A stretch of 64,000 nt of DNA from CAZNPH01 sp964574985 (GTDB lineage: Bacteria; Bacteroidota; Bacteroidia; Bacteroidales; SM23-62), in NCBI GenBank assembly GCA_964574985.1, contig CAZNPH010000001.1, forward strand, positions 1 to 64,000, in the 5' to 3' direction. This document shows, in pieces, positions 8,239 through 16,621 of this stretch; position 1 is the first letter of the stretch, and each line of letters starts with the position of its first letter. The position numbers and the translations under genes are program-made. Below the pieces are notes generated by a model. It did not search any database, was not told where the DNA came from, and saw nothing but the letters and a program-made list of their open reading frames with translations.

Positions 8239-9558
8239 TCAGCTCATGACTTGTTTTGATATCAGGGATCGCAGCGGACTGATGACCCGCTCCAGAAGCC
8301 GGCGTTCATCGGTAAGGATTTCCGCCTGACCCTGCATTTCCTGGTTGAACCCGATTTCAATTCCGTAATAGGTGACCAGTCCTTCCGGCAAAGCCACTTC
8401 CACTGAATATTCATTGTCATCGGGAACCAGGCTTATGGACTTTACGATCCCCCGGACCATCCCGTATTCCATATGCGGATAATTTGCGAATTTGATATTA
8501 ACCTTCTGACCGTTTTCCACCTTTCCCGAACCCTCTATGGATAGATTGATCTTGCCAATGATCTCTCCCGGCCTTGATGGGATCACGGTCATGACCCGGT
8601 CCCCTGCCCTGACATTCTGGTTTTCACTCCAGAATTTGGTAAAAGAAAGTATGCCTGAAATGGGTGCTTTGAGCAGGTATTGCTGTTCCCATATGGATAT
8701 GGAAGCCATGAGCTTGTCATATGCTTCCAGCAAGCCGGCCTGCAATTGTTTCTCCTCTTCCTCTTTCTTCAGCTCCAGGTCAAGCATCTGCTGCTCCAGG
8801 CGGGCCACCTCAATTCCCACAGCAGACAAGCCGACCCTGGATTGTTCATGATCATATTCTTTTTGCAGCATGGCGGACTGTGAACGTTCATAATCAGCCT
8901 GGGGAATCACACCCTGTTTGTACAGGACCGAATCTCTTTGATACTGCCTACTGGTCAGCTCCATTTCGCGTGCCAGTATCCTGCTCTGCTGCCTGAGCCT
9001 CTGCAGGTATAGATTGTATTTCTGAATTTCCTTTTCAAGCGACCGGATCTTCTGTTCATGATAATCCAGGTGTATGAAATTGATATAATCCTGGAATCTT
9101 TTCAGAAATCCGGCGTAAACGGACTGGATCTCACCCAGCCGGTATCCTTTTTCGAAAGACAGGGTGTCCGGACTCCGGAAATCAGGTAAACAACGGGTAA
9201 ACAGATTCATCTTCTTTTTAAGATCCATGACATCCCCGTAATCTGCCGGATTTTCAATGAGGGCCAGATGCTGGTCCTTTACAACAGAATCATTGTCACC
9301 TGCAAAAAGCTTTTCGATCTTTCCGTTCACTTTGGCAACCAGGGTAGCAGGCGGATTCTCTGTGGTTACAATGATCGGGGCACGCTTTATGTCCGGATAC
9401 TTAAATATCCAGCTGCCGGCAACAAGGATGCCCACAGAAATGAAAATGACCAGAATGCCCCAGCGAATGATCCAGTGAGGCACATGTCCGAGGATTTCCT
9501 GGAACTCTTCGCTCCGGAGTTCGATTTCCCTTATGTTTTCTTTTTCTTTCTTTTGCAT
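8239..9558 (-). CDS. HlyD-type membrane fusion protein of a peptide exporter
   Basis: This periplasmic adaptor couples an inner-membrane ABC exporter to the outer membrane. One N-terminal helix (about 28-50, WGILVIFISVGILVAGSWIF) anchors it. A short lipoyl-like segment (VAKVNGKIEKLF) is followed by a long coiled-coil hairpin (about 135-290) and a beta-barrel return (KAPISGILSFTKF). At 439 aa it resembles Bacteroidota bacteriocin-secretion accessory proteins. It starts 23 nt after the C39 ABC transporter gene and is the last gene of the operon. Confidence 0.87.
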   Translation of the reverse strand: MQKKEKENIREIELRSEEFQEILGHVPHWIIRWGILVIFISVGILVAGSWIFKYPDIKRAPIIVTTENPPATLVAKVNGKIEKLFAGDNDSVVKDQHLALIENPADYGDVMDLKKKMNLFTRCLPDFRSPDTLSFEKGYRLGEIQSVYAGFLKRFQDYINFIHLDYHEQKIRSLEKEIQKYNLYLQRLRQQSRILAREMELTSRQYQRDSVLYKQGVIPQADYERSQSAMLQKEYDHEQSRVGLSAVGIEVARLEQQMLDLELKKEEEEKQLQAGLLEAYDKLMASISIWEQQYLLKAPISGILSFTKFWSENQNVRAGDRVMTVIPSRPGEIIGKINLSIEGSGKVENGQKVNIKFANYPHMEYGMVRGIVKSISLVPDDNEYSVEVALPEGLVTYYGIEIGFNQEMQGQAEILTDERRLLERVISPLRSLISKQVMS

Positions 9559-9581
9559 TTTCTTTTTTTGTTGTCAGCTGA

Positions 9582-11771
9582 TCAGCTTCCAAGCTCCAGT
9601 TGATTCTTCACCAGGTTGAAATATGCACCTTTTCGGGAAATAAGCTGCTGGTGCCTTCCTCTCTCTACAATGCTTCCTTCATCCAGCACAATGATCTGAT
9701 CGGCATTCCGCACCGTACTGAGTCTGTGCGCCACAACCACTACTGTTTTTCCAACAAAAAATGACTGTAGGTTGTCGATGATCATTTTCTCGTTGTTGGC
9801 ATCCAGTGAACTGGTTCCTTCGTCAAGGAACAAATATTCAGGATTTTTATAAATAGCCCTTGCGATCAGTATCCTCTGTTTTTCCCCGCCACTCAGCGAA
9901 TGTCCTTCACTTCCCACGCGTGTATTGTATCCCAGGGGCAAAGACTCAATAAAATTCTTGACATTGGCGATCTTCACTGCATCCAGCAAGCGGTTCTTGT
10001 CAATATCCTCCTCGCCAAGCGCAATATTCCTGGCAATGGTATCTGAAAAAACATATCCGTCCTGCATCACCACGCCGCATTTCTGCCGCCAGAGGGAATG
10101 GCTGATGCTGGCCAGACTCAAATCCCCGATACGGATCTCTCCCTGTACAGGACTGTAAAATCCCAGCATAAGCTTGATCAGTGTGGTTTTTCCGCTTCCG
10201 CTTACCCCCACGATCGCAGTGACGGAATTGGCCGGGACCTTCAGGTTTACATCTTTCAGGACCATCCCGGAATATGGTCCCTCATATTGAAACGAGAGTC
10301 CGTTTACCAAAATATCCCGGTTTTCCGGAATGATATTTATTTTTCCGGTTTCTTCCGGTTCTTCATCTTCTGCCTGATGAATTTCACCGAGCCTTTCCAG
10401 ACTGATCTTGGCATCCTGGGTAACATGAAAGAAATTGATCATCTGTTCCACCGGTCCGTTCAACTGCCCGAGGATATACATAACCGCCAGCATCATCCCA
10501 AGGGTCATGTCCCCGTGGATAACAGCAGTTGCAGCAAGAAAGGTAATCAGAATATTCTTTGTTTCGTTGATGAATATTCCTCCTGCTTCCTGGTATTGAT
10601 AGAGAGAAAGGGTTTTGATATTCACTTTGAACAACATCGATTGAATATTTTCCCATTCCCACCGCTTTTGTTTTTCGGCACCGTATAACTTGATTTCCTG
10701 GATACCGTTGATCAGTTGTATCAGCTTGCTTTGATTCTCAGACAAGCGTTTGAATTTCCGAAAATCAAGTTCCCGTCTTCTCTTCATAAAGACGGAAAGC
10801 CAGATAAAATAAAGAAGGCTGCCGGCAGTGAATAACAGGAAGATGGAGAGATTGTATATGGCCAGCACAATCCCGAATATCAGAAAATTCACCAGGGAAA
10901 ACAGAATGTTCAGTGATGAAGTAGTTAAAAAATGCTCGATTCTCCGGTGGTCACCGATCCGCTGAAGAATATCCCCGATCAGCTTGGTATCAAAAAAACC
11001 GATGGACAGCTTCATCAACTTGTACAGGAAATCCGATATCAGGGAGATGTTGATCCGGGTACTCAGATGGAGCAGAATCCATCCGCGTATAAAATCGACC
11101 GACATTCTTGCAATGAACAGGACAAGCTGGGCAATCAGGATCAGGTAAATAAAACCGATATCCTGGTTGTTGATCCCGTAATCGACAATGGATTGGGTCA
11201 GAAAGGGGAAGATAAGCTGCAGCAAGCTGCCCAGCAACATGGCCAGCAACAATTGATAAACATATCTTTTGAACGGACGGAGATAGGCAGATAAAAACTT
11301 AAAACTGGTTTTCCGGATCTTTTCTCCCTCTTCTGCCCAGAACTCAGGGGTAGGTTCCAGCAACATAGCCATGCCCCTTTTCTCACCCTCCTTGACCGTA
11401 TGGGCCCAGCCTTCAATAAATTCACGGCGGCTGTATTTTACCAGTCCGAAAGCGGGGTCTGCCACATACACATGATCTTTCCTGATCTTGTAGACCACGA
11501 CAAAATGATTCTGCTTCCAGTGTACGATCAGGGGAAGCGGAGCTTCCCTGGCAAGCTTGTCATATCCGATGGATACGCCAACCGTGCGCAAACCGATGGA
11601 TTCCGCGGCATCGCTTATACCAAGCATGGAAACACCTTCACGGGATATATAACATTTTTCTCTCAGGGTCTGAAGGTTGTAGGTCTTGCCGTAGTGTTTT
11701 GTGATCATTCGCAAACAGGCAGGCCCGCAATCCATCGCGTCATGCTGCTTATAAAAAGGAAAGGAAGCCAT
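9582..11771 (-). CDS. C39-peptidase ABC exporter (bacteriocin-type)
   Basis: The protein cleaves double-glycine leaders and exports the cargo. The N-terminal C39 domain has the full catalytic set: C15 in DCGPACL, H89 in WKQNHFVVVY and D105 in VADPAFG. Five or six membrane helices follow (about 165-450). The ATP-binding domain has Walker A GVSGSGKTT, signature LSGGEKQRI and Walker B LFLDEGTSSLD. Length is 729 aa, typical for the family. The start abuts the preceding TPR gene with no gap. A complete protease implies double-glycine substrates, but I find none beside it. Confidence 0.92.
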   Translation of the reverse strand: MASFPFYKQHDAMDCGPACLRMITKHYGKTYNLQTLREKCYISREGVSMLGISDAAESIGLRTVGVSIGYDKLAREAPLPLIVHWKQNHFVVVYKIRKDHVYVADPAFGLVKYSRREFIEGWAHTVKEGEKRGMAMLLEPTPEFWAEEGEKIRKTSFKFLSAYLRPFKRYVYQLLLAMLLGSLLQLIFPFLTQSIVDYGINNQDIGFIYLILIAQLVLFIARMSVDFIRGWILLHLSTRINISLISDFLYKLMKLSIGFFDTKLIGDILQRIGDHRRIEHFLTTSSLNILFSLVNFLIFGIVLAIYNLSIFLLFTAGSLLYFIWLSVFMKRRRELDFRKFKRLSENQSKLIQLINGIQEIKLYGAEKQKRWEWENIQSMLFKVNIKTLSLYQYQEAGGIFINETKNILITFLAATAVIHGDMTLGMMLAVMYILGQLNGPVEQMINFFHVTQDAKISLERLGEIHQAEDEEPEETGKINIIPENRDILVNGLSFQYEGPYSGMVLKDVNLKVPANSVTAIVGVSGSGKTTLIKLMLGFYSPVQGEIRIGDLSLASISHSLWRQKCGVVMQDGYVFSDTIARNIALGEEDIDKNRLLDAVKIANVKNFIESLPLGYNTRVGSEGHSLSGGEKQRILIARAIYKNPEYLFLDEGTSSLDANNEKMIIDNLQSFFVGKTVVVVAHRLSTVRNADQIIVLDEGSIVERGRHQQLISRKGAYFNLVKNQLELGS

Positions 11772-12572
11772 TTATTTCTGTATTTTGCGCAATATTCTCT
11801 CTGCTTTTTTACGCAGATCGCGGTTTAAAGAATTTTCAGACACTTTCCTGAAATACTCTCCGGCCAGGCGCATGTTCTTCTTTTTCAGATATGCCAGTCC
11901 GAGATACCAGTCAATGGGCAGTTCGTTTTCTTTCCCGGCAAATCCGGAAGCAGACAAAAGATTCTGTATGGCTTTATCTGTTTGCCCCAACTCCAGATAT
12001 GAAAGACCGAGATAAAAATAGATAATGGTTTTTGCCGTTATGGAATCCGGCAGATTTTCCAACAGATCGACCGTTCTTTCCGGTTGATGGTTCAGATAGG
12101 CCTGTATGGCCGACTGAAGATCATCCCGGGAACGGATATGCCCTGCTGTGGCAATGTGACCTTCGTAAGTTCTGTAGTACCTGGAGAAGATTCTCTCCGG
12201 GTCCTGAACCGTATATCCGGTTCGGACAATCAGAAAAACAACCAACGCGAGACCGGCTGCCACAGAAAAAGAGCCAATCAGGATGCGTTTCGTTTTTTGT
12301 TTCTTCCCGCGGGTTTGATCATATTCCCTGGCGAGTGATTCAAGGCGTGCGGCAAATTCCTTTTCATGATCATCCCCGGGGAGGACTTCTTTTCCCCTTC
12401 CTTCCGGTATCATTTCCTGGATCTGCTCACGCGCGGCCCGGTCCAGTTTTCTATACATATCCACAACCCGGGCAAAGGCAGGATCATCCTGCATGGCTTT
12501 TTCGAAATGCTTGTTTTCTTCATCTGACAGGTTTCCGTCCAGATACCTGTCGATCCATTCAGTATATTCCAT
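11772..12572 (-). CDS. membrane-bound anti-sigma-like protein with TPR repeats
   Basis: The N-terminal cytoplasmic part begins EYTEWIDRYLDGNLSDEE, the pattern seen in Bacteroidota anti-sigma factors, but it has no zinc ligands. One membrane helix follows (about 95-115, IGSFSVAAGLALVVFLIV). The periplasmic part contains tetratricopeptide-like repeats (about 150-265). I chose the ATG at 12572; the longer frame starts at a GTG. It overlaps the sigma gene by 14 nt, so translation is probably coupled. The role as regulator of that sigma factor is inferred from position and topology. Confidence 0.65.
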   Translation of the reverse strand: MEYTEWIDRYLDGNLSDEENKHFEKAMQDDPAFARVVDMYRKLDRAAREQIQEMIPEGRGKEVLPGDDHEKEFAARLESLAREYDQTRGKKQKTKRILIGSFSVAAGLALVVFLIVRTGYTVQDPERIFSRYYRTYEGHIATAGHIRSRDDLQSAIQAYLNHQPERTVDLLENLPDSITAKTIIYFYLGLSYLELGQTDKAIQNLLSASGFAGKENELPIDWYLGLAYLKKKNMRLAGEYFRKVSENSLNRDLRKKAERILRKIQK

Positions 12573-13131
12573 CCCGTATTTTTTTAAACCTGGGATCACC
12601 CGTAATCCTTTTTAACAGACTCTTTTTACATCTGTATTTTCGATCAGCCGTATGGTGTATACTTTTGTATCCCATTTCTTCCCGGATCTCAGCGATGCTT
12701 TGTCCGTTGAAATGCATGGTAAGGATCCGCTGGCAATCCCTGCTCAGGCGTTTGAAATGAAGATCGAACAACGCTTTTCCCAATTTATGGTATTCCTCGT
12801 CATGGCCGTTTTCTTCAACAAACGGTTGCGCTGTGGGAAACAAGGTATAATGCCTTTGTTGCCGTCTTCTTTCATGGAACCAGATATTCCTGCAAACCGC
12901 GTACAGGAATGTAGAAAACGCACAGGTCAGGACCAGTTCATTCTTCCGGATCTTCTGAAAAATGACCAGCAGGGCTTCATGAAAAACATCCTTTGCCTGG
13001 TCGGGATCCCCCTGATGATTGCATACCAGGCATTCAATCTTTTTATAATTCGATTCGTACACATACCGGACCACATCCGCATCATTCCTGGAAATGCCTT
13101 CGAGTATCCTTTCATCCGAAATATGAACCAT
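12559..13131 (-). CDS. ECF-type RNA polymerase sigma factor
   Basis: This small sigma factor has region 2 (about 5-85, including QAKDVFHEALLVIFQK) and region 4 (about 125-180, LSRDCQRILTMHFNGQSIAEI), with only a short linker between. It should direct polymerase to a small regulon, probably including its own operon. The ATG at 13131 is preferred over a TTG at 13143. A partner anti-sigma-like gene overlaps its 3' end, followed by the export genes, so it is the likely controller of secretion. Confidence 0.85.
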   Translation of the reverse strand: MVHISDERILEGISRNDADVVRYVYESNYKKIECLVCNHQGDPDQAKDVFHEALLVIFQKIRKNELVLTCAFSTFLYAVCRNIWFHERRRQQRHYTLFPTAQPFVEENGHDEEYHKLGKALFDLHFKRLSRDCQRILTMHFNGQSIAEIREEMGYKSIHHTADRKYRCKKSLLKRITGDPRFKKIRDGIY

Positions 13132-13167
13132 AAAGCAATGCAATTGTGAGCATCCGGGACACTGAAG

Positions 13168-13614
13168 TCAATCCTGGTTATATTTCAGGGTTAAGTCCAG
13201 TTCACCTCCCTGAACAATCCAGCATTCCAGATCGCAGGCCTCCGAAACATGCTTGACCTTCAACCGGTCCCCGTCAACCGCTTTTATCTTCCCCTGGTCA
13301 GTATTATATTCAGCGGTTGCAGAATAATAAGCATGTACCGGAACAAACAGATAATACGGTGATTCCCTTGCCGTATCGATATATTCAACATCCTGGCCTT
13401 CATAATGGTCGCGGTATACAACGATCCTTACTTCAGGATTTTCCTGGTCTATCGTTAATTCCAGTATCAGGTCGGCGCTGTCGGGCTTGACCGAATAACA
13501 TTCCGAGCAATCCACGTTGAAACCGATATACTCCTCACATGAAGTGACATGACCAGCCATAAGGACCAGGAAGACCAATGGAGCGATAAAACGTCTGTAT
13601 TGTATCAAAGCCAT
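13168..13614 (-). CDS. cysteine-rich lipoprotein of unknown function
   Basis: I do not recognise a family. The signal segment FIAPLVFLVLMAGHVTSC gives a probable lipoprotein with the lipid cysteine at about residue 26. Two further cysteine pairs, CSEC (CxxC) and CDLEC (CxxxC), could make disulfides or bind metal. The rest is predicted beta-rich. It overlaps the ankyrin gene by 10 nt and precedes the sigma gene by 36 nt, so it belongs to the operon. It lacks a double-glycine leader and is not an obvious export cargo. Confidence 0.6.
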   Translation of the reverse strand: MALIQYRRFIAPLVFLVLMAGHVTSCEEYIGFNVDCSECYSVKPDSADLILELTIDQENPEVRIVVYRDHYEGQDVEYIDTARESPYYLFVPVHAYYSATAEYNTDQGKIKAVDGDRLKVKHVSEACDLECWIVQGGELDLTLKYNQD

Positions 13615-15053
13615 TTGATTCTTTTTTTGCTGAACCGGTTCATGCCGGAATGAACGGCAAAATTGACAGATAACTCCAATCTGTGAGGAGAAATGTCAAA
13701 GGTTTGGAAATCCGTATACCGGTAATCCAGAAAAATCCCGAGAATCCCGGTTCGGAAATAAAGACCTGCACCGGGAACAAAAATAAACCCTTCCTCTGGC
13801 CTTATCCCGGATCCACGGTATCCCCCGAAAGAAAATACTTCTCTCAGTGACAATGAAGGCCCGATCTCTTTCCCGCGGGAAGCCGGAAAAACATTGAAGC
13901 TCTTTCTGAGTTCAGCGAATATATTTGTCCTCCGTTCCCAGTACTGGATGGATAAATCAGGAATGTTTTCATCCTCAACCAGTACCCTCCCTGCCCAGGG
14001 TCTGGTGACAATCCCCAGCCCGAGATAAAAATTGTACTTTACATCGTTCAATCCTCCCGTCAGCCCCACCATGAAATCGTCCGTATTAATACTGAACTCA
14101 GGTCCTGTGGCAATCAGACTGAAATCAGGCAAACGGTTCGGCATCGCCCCTGCTTCCAGCAACAATTGCCTGATTTCGTCATCCCCTGTTTGTCCGGCCA
14201 GATCCAACACATTTCTTGAAGGGGTCAGGGACTGATTCACCCTGGCGCCGTTTTCAATCAGCAATTCCACGAGATCCGGATAGCCCATTTTAACAGCAAA
14301 AGCCAGCGCATTCATTCCTCCCTTGTTCCTGACATGGACGTTGGCTCCCCGGTCAAGCAGGAACCATGCAACATCATAGTGACCGTTTTGCGTTGCCATC
14401 ATCAGGGGAGTGAATCCATCCCTGTCCTGTGAATCCAGATCCACATCAAATTCCAGCAGGATCCTCACCACTTGGTAATTACCGTTGAATGCAGCAATGC
14501 CAAGGGCATCCGTTCCGTCAGGATCCCTGAAAGCGGGGTTTGCCCCTGAATACAAAAAATATTCCGCGAGTTCGTGATAATTATAGGCAGCTGCATACAT
14601 CAACGGGGACAGTCCCCGGTCATCCCTTTCATTGATTTCCGCACCATTGTTGAGCAGCAGTTCACACACCCGCATCCATCCTTGTTTGGATGCTGCAATC
14701 AGTGCGGTAACACCGATCTCCGGCTGCTCGTTCACATTGGCCCCTTTCAGAATCAGATAGGAAGCCACCTTGAAATGCCCGTTCTCAGAAGCATACATTA
14801 AAGGAGTCACTCCGTTGATGGTTCGGGCATTCACATATGCACCCCTTTCAATCAGGAATTTTACAGCGTCAATATCCCCCTTTTCTGCAGCCAGTATCAA
14901 ATTGAAATCGTCATCATCCGCCACAAAATAGCTCGTATCCGACGGGGCCCGGGCATCTGCCGTACCGGCCGTTTCCTGGGCATATCCAAATCCCGGTATC
15001 AGAATATACAGAAACAACCAGAAAAATCCTGAGCGTATGCTTTTTTGTATCAT
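13605..15053 (-). CDS. exported ankyrin-repeat protein with C-terminal beta-barrel-like domain
   Basis: A signal peptide (FFWLFLYILIPGFGYAQ) is followed by about eight ankyrin repeats (about 50-315), with units such as GVTPLMYASENGHFKVASYL and GFTPLMMATQNGHYDVAWFL. The last 150 residues are rich in alternating aromatic and glycine residues and end in LELSVNFAVHSG, like an outer-membrane porin-type domain. It would display ankyrin repeats in the periplasm or at the outer membrane. The start at 15053 is chosen because the -7 box at 15078-15085 covers the earlier in-frame start at 15080. It is the first gene of the export operon. Confidence 0.72.
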   Translation of the reverse strand: MIQKSIRSGFFWLFLYILIPGFGYAQETAGTADARAPSDTSYFVADDDDFNLILAAEKGDIDAVKFLIERGAYVNARTINGVTPLMYASENGHFKVASYLILKGANVNEQPEIGVTALIAASKQGWMRVCELLLNNGAEINERDDRGLSPLMYAAAYNYHELAEYFLYSGANPAFRDPDGTDALGIAAFNGNYQVVRILLEFDVDLDSQDRDGFTPLMMATQNGHYDVAWFLLDRGANVHVRNKGGMNALAFAVKMGYPDLVELLIENGARVNQSLTPSRNVLDLAGQTGDDEIRQLLLEAGAMPNRLPDFSLIATGPEFSINTDDFMVGLTGGLNDVKYNFYLGLGIVTRPWAGRVLVEDENIPDLSIQYWERRTNIFAELRKSFNVFPASRGKEIGPSLSLREVFSFGGYRGSGIRPEEGFIFVPGAGLYFRTGILGIFLDYRYTDFQTFDISPHRLELSVNFAVHSGMNRFSKKRIKWL

Positions 15054-15077
15054 GAACAAAATCAAAATCCTCTGTAA

Positions 15078-15085
15078 CAAATGTA
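15078..15085 (-). promoter_or_regulatory. -7 box of the ankyrin/sigma/export operon
   Basis: The minus strand reads TACATTTG, a full -7 match 25 nt before the chosen ATG at 15053. A transcription start here would exclude the longer reading frame. No convincing TTTG lies at the -33 position, so a helper or the operon's own sigma factor may be needed; that is inference. Confidence 0.5.
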
Positions 15086-15271
15086 GAATTTTTCATAGAA
15101 AAACGGATCACAGGGATTGTTTTTCCGCCAGTGCCTGCTTTTTAAATCCTTAAAGTCTTTTACGGTGATCTTATTGGCCCGGAATCATGGGATAATTTCT
15201 GTACCAATTGTGGGATAGGAACTTTTTATTCTTTATATTTATTTATCTGTGGCATAGAAATAAATTCTTTT

Positions 15272-16621
15272 GTGAAAGTTAACCCCAAACGCATAAGGAT
15301 CCTTTCCCGTAAGTATTTTTCCAAAGGCCCGGTTTTATACTGGATGAGCAGGGAACAGCGGGTCTGTGACAACTGGGCACTGCTTTTCGCTCTTCAGCTG
15401 GCCCGTGAAAAAAACACCCTGACGGAGATTGTATTCTGTCTCAGCCCACAATATCCCCGGGCTAACCAAAGGCACTATGCATTCATGATCGAAGGATTGA
15501 AAGAAATAGAGAAAGAATTGTTTTCATTGAATATTCCTTTTCATGTCTTATGCGGTTATCCACCGGAAAACCTCGGGCAATTCGCCTCAACACACAAAAA
15601 CTCAGCCATCGTCACCGATTTTGACCCCCTGCGGATCAAAAAAAAATGGAAAAGCGAACTTGTTAAAACAATTGATGTCCCGGTATATGAAGTCGATGCA
15701 CATAATATTGTTCCTGCGTTCCTGGTCAGCTCCAAACAAGAATTCGGAGCTTATACACTCAGGCCGAAAATCAATCGTTTGCTGCCCGAATTCCTGGAAG
15801 AATTCCCCGTTCCTGAAGTCCTGAAGAAATCAGGATACAGGCAGCCGGACAGGATCACATGGAACAAAATATGGGAATATCTCCGGATCGACCGGACGGT
15901 CCACCCGGTTGAAGGTATAATTCCGGGAATGTCCCGGGCAAGAAAGGTCCTGACAGAATTCCTTGACAGGAAGCTTGAAAAATATGGAGAAAAGAAAAAT
16001 GATCCCAACCAGGATGTGTTATCCGGACTTTCTCCGTATATTCATTTCGGCCAGATATCTGCTCAGCGCGTCGCACAAAGGATACTGAAAGGCTTTGGCA
16101 GATCCGAAGTCACCATCCCTTTTCTGGAAGAACTGATTGTGAGAAAAGAGCTTTCGGACAATTACTGTCTGTACAATCCCTATTATGACCAATTCCGGGG
16201 GTTTCCCCGCTGGGCCAGAAAAACACTCAATGAACACCGCAAGGATCAGCGGGAATACGAATATTCCACCAGTGATTTTGAATCGGCTTCGACCCATGAT
16301 GAACTATGGAATGCAGCACAAAAAGAAATGCGAGCTACCGGTAAAATGCACGGATACATGAGAATGTACTGGGCAAAAAAGATACTTGAATGGAGCAAAA
16401 CACCTGAAAAAGCCCTCGAAACCAGCATTTATCTGAATGACAAATACCAGATAGACGGAAGGGACCCGAATGGATTTGCCGGTTGTTCATGGGCAGTGGG
16501 CGGTCTGCATGACAGGGCCTGGAAAGAAAGGCCGGTCTTCGGAAAGATCAGATATATGAATTACAATGGTTGCAAAAGGAAATTTGACGTGGAGGCGTAC
16601 ATCGAAAGAAATAAAGCCTAG
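15272..16621 (+). CDS. phr: class II cyclobutane pyrimidine dimer photolyase
   Basis: The flavoenzyme repairs UV-induced pyrimidine dimers with blue light. YWMSREQRVCDNWAL near residue 28 is the class II N-terminal hallmark. The C-terminal FAD region includes SNYxLYNP-like DNYCLYNPYYD, MRMYWAKKILEW and DPNGFAGCSWAVGG. Length is 449 aa, as expected. The start is a GTG at 15272. The gene stands alone on the plus strand and overlaps the convergent LysM gene by 4 nt at its stop. Confidence 0.93.
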   Translation: MKVNPKRIRILSRKYFSKGPVLYWMSREQRVCDNWALLFALQLAREKNTLTEIVFCLSPQYPRANQRHYAFMIEGLKEIEKELFSLNIPFHVLCGYPPENLGQFASTHKNSAIVTDFDPLRIKKKWKSELVKTIDVPVYEVDAHNIVPAFLVSSKQEFGAYTLRPKINRLLPEFLEEFPVPEVLKKSGYRQPDRITWNKIWEYLRIDRTVHPVEGIIPGMSRARKVLTEFLDRKLEKYGEKKNDPNQDVLSGLSPYIHFGQISAQRVAQRILKGFGRSEVTIPFLEELIVRKELSDNYCLYNPYYDQFRGFPRWARKTLNEHRKDQREYEYSTSDFESASTHDELWNAAQKEMRATGKMHGYMRMYWAKKILEWSKTPEKALETSIYLNDKYQIDGRDPNGFAGCSWAVGGLHDRAWKERPVFGKIRYMNYNGCKRKFDVEAYIERNKA

